Positions 59,459-64,000 of a stretch of DNA of 64,000 nt are shown in pieces. Within the stretch, counting starts at the first letter, position 1. Each line of letters begins with the position of its first letter. Position numbers and translations under genes: made by a program. The stretch comes from DAHUYF01 sp963789275 (GTDB lineage: Bacteria > Pseudomonadota > Alphaproteobacteria > ATCC43930 > CGMCC-115725), in the NCBI GenBank assembly GCA_963789275.1, contig CAWBKF010000010.1, positions 124,001 to 188,000 of the forward strand. The letters are read 5' to 3'. The notes under the pieces were generated by a model. The model had not been told where the DNA came from and searched no databases. It saw only the letters and a list, made by a program, of their open reading frames with translations.

Positions 59459-60450
59459 CGCTCAAGACTCTCGGCCGGCTCGAAAGGGTCGAGCTTCGCG
59501 ACATCTGGCTATCCGAAGCGGCCGACTTCACGCCCTGGCTCGCTAGCAAGGAAAACCTCAATATCCTCGGTGAAACGCTTGGGATCGATTTGGAGTTAGA
59601 AGCGCAGGAGCGTCCGGTCGGTCCGTTCCGCGCCGACATTCTCTGCAAGGACATTGGGACCGATCGCTGGGTGCTCATCGAGAACCAGTTGGAACGGACA
59701 GATCATAACCATCTCGGGCAACTTCTGACGTATGCGTCGGGGCTTGAGGCCGTCACGATCGTCTGGATCGCGGCCCGCTTCACAGAAGAGCATCGTTCAA
59801 CCCTTGACTGGCTCAACCGGATTACAGACGAAAGCTTTCGATTCTTCGGGCTCGAAGTCGAACTTTGGCGGATTGGCGATTTATCGCCGGCGCCAAAATT
59901 TAACATCATCTCCAAACCTAACGATTGGTCGCAATCGGTCGCCCAGGCCGCGCGGGCAATCGACGATGCCGAGTTGTCCGAAACGCGCATCCTGCAGCGC
60001 GCCTACTGGGCCGCGTTTGACAAGGTGCTCAGTACATTAGGCGGGCCGGTTGGCGGCGGAAAGAAGGCACAGCCACAATCCTGGATGGCTTATAGCGTCG
60101 GGCGAAGTCACCTTACGCTGAATGCGACCATGGTTCGCCCCAAAAAACAAGTTCGGGCCGAACTCTATATTTCAAGTGACAAGGCGAAGGCATTCTTTCA
60201 TCTGCTGGCAGCACAGAAGGATGAGATCGAGCGCAATCTGGGATTTGCGCTCGATTGGGAAGAACTTCCGGAAGGTCAGGACAGCCGAGTTTCAATCTCT
60301 TTGGATAACGCTGATCCCGAGAATGAGGCTGATTGGACACGTCAGCATGAGTGGCTCGCCAAGCGATTGAACGAAATGCATCGGGCGCTGGCTCCTCGAA
60401 TCAGGGCACTTAATCCCAATTCGTGGCGGCCGGAGAGCCGAGGACAATGA
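59455..60450 (+). CDS. DUF4268 protein with PD-(D/E)XK-like nuclease region
   Basis: 331 residues. The first 120 contain GIDLELEAQERPVGPFRADI followed by WVLIENQLERTDHNHLGQLL, which fits the D...E-x-Q form of the PD-(D/E)XK nuclease fold (Asp in ADIL, Glu and Gln in IENQLE). The C-terminal half is DUF4268-like (LTLNATMVRPKKQVRAELYI, SSDKAKAFFHLLAAQKDEIE). Such proteins are common inside type I restriction operons and may add a nuclease or modulate restriction; no function is established. It overlaps hsdM by four bases, so it is part of that operon. Confidence 0.83.
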   Translation: MTLKTLGRLERVELRDIWLSEAADFTPWLASKENLNILGETLGIDLELEAQERPVGPFRADILCKDIGTDRWVLIENQLERTDHNHLGQLLTYASGLEAVTIVWIAARFTEEHRSTLDWLNRITDESFRFFGLEVELWRIGDLSPAPKFNIISKPNDWSQSVAQAARAIDDAELSETRILQRAYWAAFDKVLSTLGGPVGGGKKAQPQSWMAYSVGRSHLTLNATMVRPKKQVRAELYISSDKAKAFFHLLAAQKDEIERNLGFALDWEELPEGQDSRVSISLDNADPENEADWTRQHEWLAKRLNEMHRALAPRIRALNPNSWRPESRGQ

Positions 60451-60556
60451 GCGAAATGGTCGAAAGCCTCGTCGAGTTGGCACGTCGGAGCGATGACTGT
60501 TGCGCGCGCATCCACTCGGTTACACTGCCGCGGAGCGATCCGCGCGCGAGTACCAC

Positions 60557-61480
60557 ATGCCCGTCAAGCTCGTTGTTGCCGTAACTGATCGCGACTGGTT
60601 CGAGCATCTTCGTGCTGCTCCAAGCCTGGCTGAAGTCAATTTCTGGGCGCCGTCGGCGACCGCGTTCCGCGCGCTGATGCCGGGCGAACTCTTCCTCTTC
60701 AAGCTGCACGCCCCCGACAATTTGATTGTAGGCGGGGGAGTCTTCGCTTACGCCAATACGCTTCCATGCTCCCTTGCTTGGGATGCCTTCGGCGAAGCGA
60801 ACGGCGCCGCGACGCTTCACGATATGCGCGCGCGCATTATCCGCTATCGCCGCACGAGTCCGGACGAGCGCGGCGATTTCGCCATCGGCTGCCGCATCCT
60901 CACGCAACCATTCTTCCTGCCCGAGGATCGATGGATCGCGGTACCGGAGTTCTGGTCCCCCAACATCGTCACGCTCAAGACCTACGATGCGACCGAGGGC
61001 GACGGTCTCGCGCTTTGGGAAGCGGTGCAGGATCGCCTCGCCGGCCTCGCGGCAGTGTCAGGGCTGTCGGAGCCGGCCGCACGCTTCGGCAAGCCGACGC
61101 TGTTCCGCCCGCGCCTCGGCCAGGGCGCGTTTCGCGTGCTCGTCACCGATCTCTACCAACGTCGCTGCGCCGTTACGGCGGAGCGGACCTTGCCCGCGCT
61201 CGATGCTGCGCACATCCGGCCCTACGCCGAAGGCGGAATTCACGAGGCCACCAACGGCCTGCTGCTGCGGCGCGACATCCATAGCATCTTCGATGCCGGA
61301 TACGTTACGGTAACACCGGACTATCGTTTCGTGGTCAGCGCCCGGATCCGCGAAGATTACGAGAACGGCCGGCACTACTACGCGCTTCAAGGCGCCACCG
61401 TCGCAGTGCCCGAACGGCCGGAGCTTCAGCCGGATAAAGCGGCTCTCGAATGGCACAACGAGCACTGTTTTCGCGGATGA
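60557..61480 (+). CDS. HNH endonuclease-domain protein
   Basis: 307 residues starting MPVKLVVAVTDRDWFEHLRA. The N-terminal half looks like a target-binding domain (FWAPSATAFRALMPGELFLF). The HNH domain near the end reads YQRRCAVTAERTLPALDAAH, IRPYAEGGIHEATNGLLLRR, DIHSIFDAGYVTV: the His, Asn and second His positions are present. It is a candidate second restriction or anti-phage nuclease in the same island. It follows the DUF4268 gene by about 106 bases. Another start upstream (TTG at 60500) is possible but has no better ribosome-binding site. Confidence 0.85.
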   Translation: MPVKLVVAVTDRDWFEHLRAAPSLAEVNFWAPSATAFRALMPGELFLFKLHAPDNLIVGGGVFAYANTLPCSLAWDAFGEANGAATLHDMRARIIRYRRTSPDERGDFAIGCRILTQPFFLPEDRWIAVPEFWSPNIVTLKTYDATEGDGLALWEAVQDRLAGLAAVSGLSEPAARFGKPTLFRPRLGQGAFRVLVTDLYQRRCAVTAERTLPALDAAHIRPYAEGGIHEATNGLLLRRDIHSIFDAGYVTVTPDYRFVVSARIREDYENGRHYYALQGATVAVPERPELQPDKAALEWHNEHCFRG

Positions 61481-61648
61481 GTGACGGAAGCCAAAGCGAT
61501 CGTCCGATGCGCCTGCTGCAAGGTCGGCAAAGTGCCATCGGCGGGCGTTCCGATGCCTCCTTCAACTCCAAGCGATTAGATTCCGATCGCGAAAAATTAT
61601 GAGCCTCGGCACGTTGCTTTGGCCTAGACGGGTGGTAGAACGGCGTGA

Positions 61649-61674
61649 TCGCGGAGCCCTTTCGAAGGGACTCC
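61649..61674. terminator. Hairpin after the HNH gene
   Basis: GCGGAGCCCTTTCGAAGGGA continuing CTCCGC: arms of about 11 bp with one mismatch and a TCG-type loop. It lies in the gap between the HNH and lipase genes and could terminate the restriction operon; no strong T-tract follows. Confidence 0.55.
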
Positions 61675-61712
61675 GCGCTCGCATCAGGGCGTGATCATTC
61701 TGGTTCTGACGG

Positions 61713-62882
61713 GTGGCAGTGCACGGTCCAAAAGAAATTCGACACATCGAGATATTGCGCGCCCTGCTCAAGGGAAGATGCGACTGCGACATGGCGCGAG
61801 ATCGCGCTGCGGGAGCGGGGCATAAGGCGCAGGATAGAAAGCGCCCAATAAAATTCCAGCCTACGGACCACACTTTCAACAATTCCTACTGTGCCGCGTT
61901 GCTTGCCGAATTGGCATACAAGTCGCAGCCCGAGATAGAACGTGAACTTGTCGAATACGGCTATTCGCAATGGAAAGTATGGTTTCTCAGAACTCCGCTT
62001 GCCTCAGCATTTGTTACGGAGTGGGACGACACTCTCGTCATTGCATTCAAGGGTTCGTCCACCGTTAGGGAGTGGCTAAGCAATGCAAACGTGCGGCTGA
62101 AGCGGACGCCTTACGGCGGGATTCATGCCGGCTTCTATAACTCAATCATGCAGATCGGCCCGCCATTGTTGGGGCTACTGCTGCCCGGCCTGCTATCGGG
62201 ATCGAAGGTGATCGTCACGGGGCACAGTCGAGGAGGAGCGCTGGCCACTTTGTTTTTCTTTTTTCTCGCGCTTAATGGCTTCAGAGCTGGCGGCCTCCAT
62301 ACATTCGGTTCGCCAAAACCAGGAGATTCCGAATTTGCCAATCACCGGAGGAGCGAGTCCAAGCGGTTTCCTGTGAGAGCGATACGGACGCCGTCTCTGG
62401 TTGCCGTCCCGATAACGCTGCTTTTAACCGTTGCGCTCCTTTTCTGGAAGACTGCTCTACTTCCGCTCCTGTTTAGGATCGGAAGAAGACTTCGTAAGCT
62501 ACGGGTAGGAACAAGCGCTGACGCTGACGATCTTTCCTACACGCCGATTAAAGATCACTTTATCTCTTCGTATATTCGGAGCTTGGCGGCGGAGGTAGAA
62601 TGGCGAACGAAAGTCAGTCTCATCTATTACGAGATCATTGCGCGAGCCATCTCATCGAGCCGGCTGATTGCTGCGGACCCGGTAATGCAAGAGTACGCTT
62701 CGATGACGCGCATTGCGGAACAACTTGTAGCTAGCCCCGATGCGATCGAGGAGTTCTGCAGGCGCCATGGTTTCCTAAACGACTCTGTGGTGCAATGGAT
62801 TAGCGACTATCGCACGTTTACGCTCACGAAAGAGATCAAGCGCCGAGATCAGTTTTTGAAGGAGATTGGCGCGCACGAGTGA
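61713..62882 (+). CDS. Class 3 lipase-like alpha/beta hydrolase with membrane segment
   Basis: Up to 389 residues. The lipase_3 nucleophile elbow is exact: VIVTGHSRGGALATLFFFFL, with the preceding oxyanion-hole region LVIAFKGSSTVREWLSN and the later LHTFGSPKPGDSEFANH that supplies part of the triad. A hydrophobic stretch VAVPITLLLTVALLFWKTAL is likely membrane-inserted, which is not typical of soluble class 3 lipases. A GTG at 61713 gives the longest form; the ATG at 61791 is an alternative and the conserved domain starts soon after. It lies at the edge of the restriction island, so a defence role such as membrane damage is possible but unproven. Confidence 0.78.
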   Translation: MAVHGPKEIRHIEILRALLKGRCDCDMARDRAAGAGHKAQDRKRPIKFQPTDHTFNNSYCAALLAELAYKSQPEIERELVEYGYSQWKVWFLRTPLASAFVTEWDDTLVIAFKGSSTVREWLSNANVRLKRTPYGGIHAGFYNSIMQIGPPLLGLLLPGLLSGSKVIVTGHSRGGALATLFFFFLALNGFRAGGLHTFGSPKPGDSEFANHRRSESKRFPVRAIRTPSLVAVPITLLLTVALLFWKTALLPLLFRIGRRLRKLRVGTSADADDLSYTPIKDHFISSYIRSLAAEVEWRTKVSLIYYEIIARAISSSRLIAADPVMQEYASMTRIAEQLVASPDAIEEFCRRHGFLNDSVVQWISDYRTFTLTKEIKRRDQFLKEIGAHE

Positions 62883-63379
62883 CGGGAACCGAGTGCAACG
62901 GTTTGGAAAGCGCTTCCAGGCTCGCTTGACAGTATTTCTCCCCCACAATCTGTTCGTCGCCACCAAACAAAATTGGGGCCAGGGTCACCCGCTTCGGGTC
63001 ACTTTCGGTAAAGCAGACAGGCCGGACTTTCCGCGTCCCACCCAAAGCCGACGAGCAGCCCAGGGTAACCGCCCCACCCCCTGAGCCTTGCCCGCGGAGG
63101 GGTGCAGCCTCACCATGGTTCCGGCGCCCTTTCGGGCGTCCCCTGCGCCATCGGCGCACGGAAATTTTTTAGCCAATGGAGTACACCATTGGCGTAGGGC
63201 AAGCTCCGATGAACCCCTTCTTCCCACCCCAAAACCGTGTATCCCCGGCCCGCCCAACCGCCGCGGCGGGCGATTTCCCCGCGCCCGCCCTTGGCTTGCC
63301 AAAGCCCCGGCGCCGGATCATGCTCGATCGAAAGGCGGGCCGAATGGCCCCTCGCACGACCTCCGGGGAGGAAATCAGC
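62883..63379. other. Non-coding interval with structured-RNA-like features
   Basis: 497 bases without a convincing gene. On the minus strand, from 63159 leftward, it opens GTGCGCCGATGGCGCAGGGG, a GUGYG-type start with an immediate stem, followed by several GC-rich short stems such as CGCCCGAAAGGGCG. This superficially resembles a group II intron 5' domain, but I cannot identify an intron-encoded protein, domain V or a 3' end. The substrate-binding protein's promoter should lie in 63240-63370. Confidence 0.3.
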
Positions 63380-64000
63380 ATGCAACGCCGGACACTGTTC
63401 CTTGCCATGGCCGCGCTGGCGCTCGTCGCCGGCGGCGCCGGCGCGCGCGCCGATGAGAAGCCGATCGTCATTGGCATCACCGCGCCGATCCAGCTTCAGG
63501 TCGGGCGCGACACCGTCGACGCCACCCAGCTCGCCATCGACGAGGTCAACGCCAAGGGCGGCGTGCTCGGGCGCAAGCTCACCATGGTGGTCGCCGACGA
63601 GACCATGGACCCGCAGCAAGGCGTCTCCGCGGTCAAGAAGCTCACCTCCGACGATCACGTCGACGTGCTGATCGGCGGCTACAACAGCGGCGTGACGCTC
63701 GCGCAGGAGCGGCATATCGCCGACGCCAAGACGATCTATCTCGGCATCGGCGCGGCCTCGCCGTCCATCACCGACTTCGTCAAGAAGGACTACAAGAAGT
63801 TCAAATACATCTTCCGCGTCAACCCGATCAACGCGGTGCGCCAGGCCGACCAGCTCACCGGCTTCGTCTCGGGCAAGGTCAAGGGCGATCTGGGATTCAC
63901 CACCATCGCCATCGTCGGCGAGAACGCCAAATGGGTCCAGGACCTGGCGCCGGTGCTGAAATCCGGCGTCGAGAAGGACGGCATCAAGGTGGCGATGCTC
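63380..64000 (+). CDS. ABC-type branched-chain amino acid/urea-like substrate-binding protein (N-terminal part)
   Basis: Type I periplasmic binding protein, open to the right edge, 207 residues visible of about 400. A signal peptide (RRTLFLAMAALALVAGGAGA, cleavage after ARA) is followed by PIVIGITAPIQLQVGRDTVD, ATQLAIDEVNAKGGVLGRKL and SADDHVDVLIGGYNSGVTLA-like sequence, the pattern of Peripla_BP_6 proteins. The ATG at 63380 follows GGGGAGGAAA. Permease and ATPase genes would be expected to follow outside the window. The substrate cannot be chosen between amino acids, amides and urea. Confidence 0.88.
   Translation, partial: MQRRTLFLAMAALALVAGGAGARADEKPIVIGITAPIQLQVGRDTVDATQLAIDEVNAKGGVLGRKLTMVVADETMDPQQGVSAVKKLTSDDHVDVLIGGYNSGVTLAQERHIADAKTIYLGIGAASPSITDFVKKDYKKFKYIFRVNPINAVRQADQLTGFVSGKVKGDLGFTTIAIVGENAKWVQDLAPVLKSGVEKDGIKVAML

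Noticed and set aside
60447..60581. A small ORF (MSEMVESLVELARRSDDCCA...) overlapping the DUF4268 stop
   Set aside because: It has an ATGA overlap but ends in low-quality sequence inside the HNH gene start and shows no recognisable feature; too weak to list.

Overview
The window is high-GC DNA from a flagellated alphaproteobacterium. The evidence is a CtrA response regulator (phospho-acceptor D51), the phosphotransferase ChpT, two perfect TTAA-N7-TTAA CtrA boxes between ctrA and fliI, and a chemotaxis operon tied to them. PQQ enzymes, CO-dehydrogenase-like molybdoproteins and Moco-maturation genes suggest an aerobic soil or water heterotroph, possibly Rhodospirillales-like. That placement is inference; no rRNA is present.

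Layout. 1-1.6 kb: two subunits of a xanthine/CO-dehydrogenase-type enzyme. 2.1-5.0 kb: a PQQ dehydrogenase lipoprotein, cytochrome c and MoxJ/XoxJ-like binding protein. 5-10 kb: cupin, small lipoprotein, Mug glycosylase, acetyltransferase, and an FAD oxidoreductase/thioredoxin-fold/small His protein cluster. 10.3-13.2 kb: a YeiH-type transporter with a LysR regulator and two small Cys-containing proteins. 14.5-23.8 kb: fliJ-fliI, ctrA, and chpT-cheAWYBR. 23.9-27.3 kb: mobA, fdhD, moaA, nadK. 27.5-33 kb: amidohydrolases, two small exported proteins and a NarX-like two-component pair. 33-38.4 kb: LysR/quinone oxidoreductase pair, chemoreceptor, glycosyltransferase. 38.7-42.2 kb: a fused indolepyruvate ferredoxin oxidoreductase. 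43-50.2 kb: second PQQ propeller, second chemoreceptor, and a PadR/methyltransferase/siderophore-interacting-protein operon. 51-53.2 kb: MFS transporter and PRC-barrel protein. 53.3-62.9 kb: a type I restriction-modification island with DUF4268, HNH and membrane-lipase genes, preceded by a tRNA-fMet-like fragment. 63.4 kb: a truncated substrate-binding protein.

Two genome-wide observations matter for anyone using this annotation. First, at least a dozen host genes are split by single-base frameshifts, often in GC-rich runs, while the 9-kb restriction island has none. Most of these breaks are probably sequence errors, and I annotate such genes at full length. One of them creates a false CheB-CheR fusion.

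Second, the intergenic space from 38 to 51 kb is packed with palindromic repeats. Two short non-coding elements (42251-42578 and 50405-50585) have terminal inverted repeats of 15 and 17 bp of the same family. Both are inserted into the hairpin of another repeat family, with 10-bp target duplications. An uninterrupted copy of the target repeat at 47.7 kb shows the empty site. This pair of hairpin-targeting miniature elements is the most distinctive thing I found.
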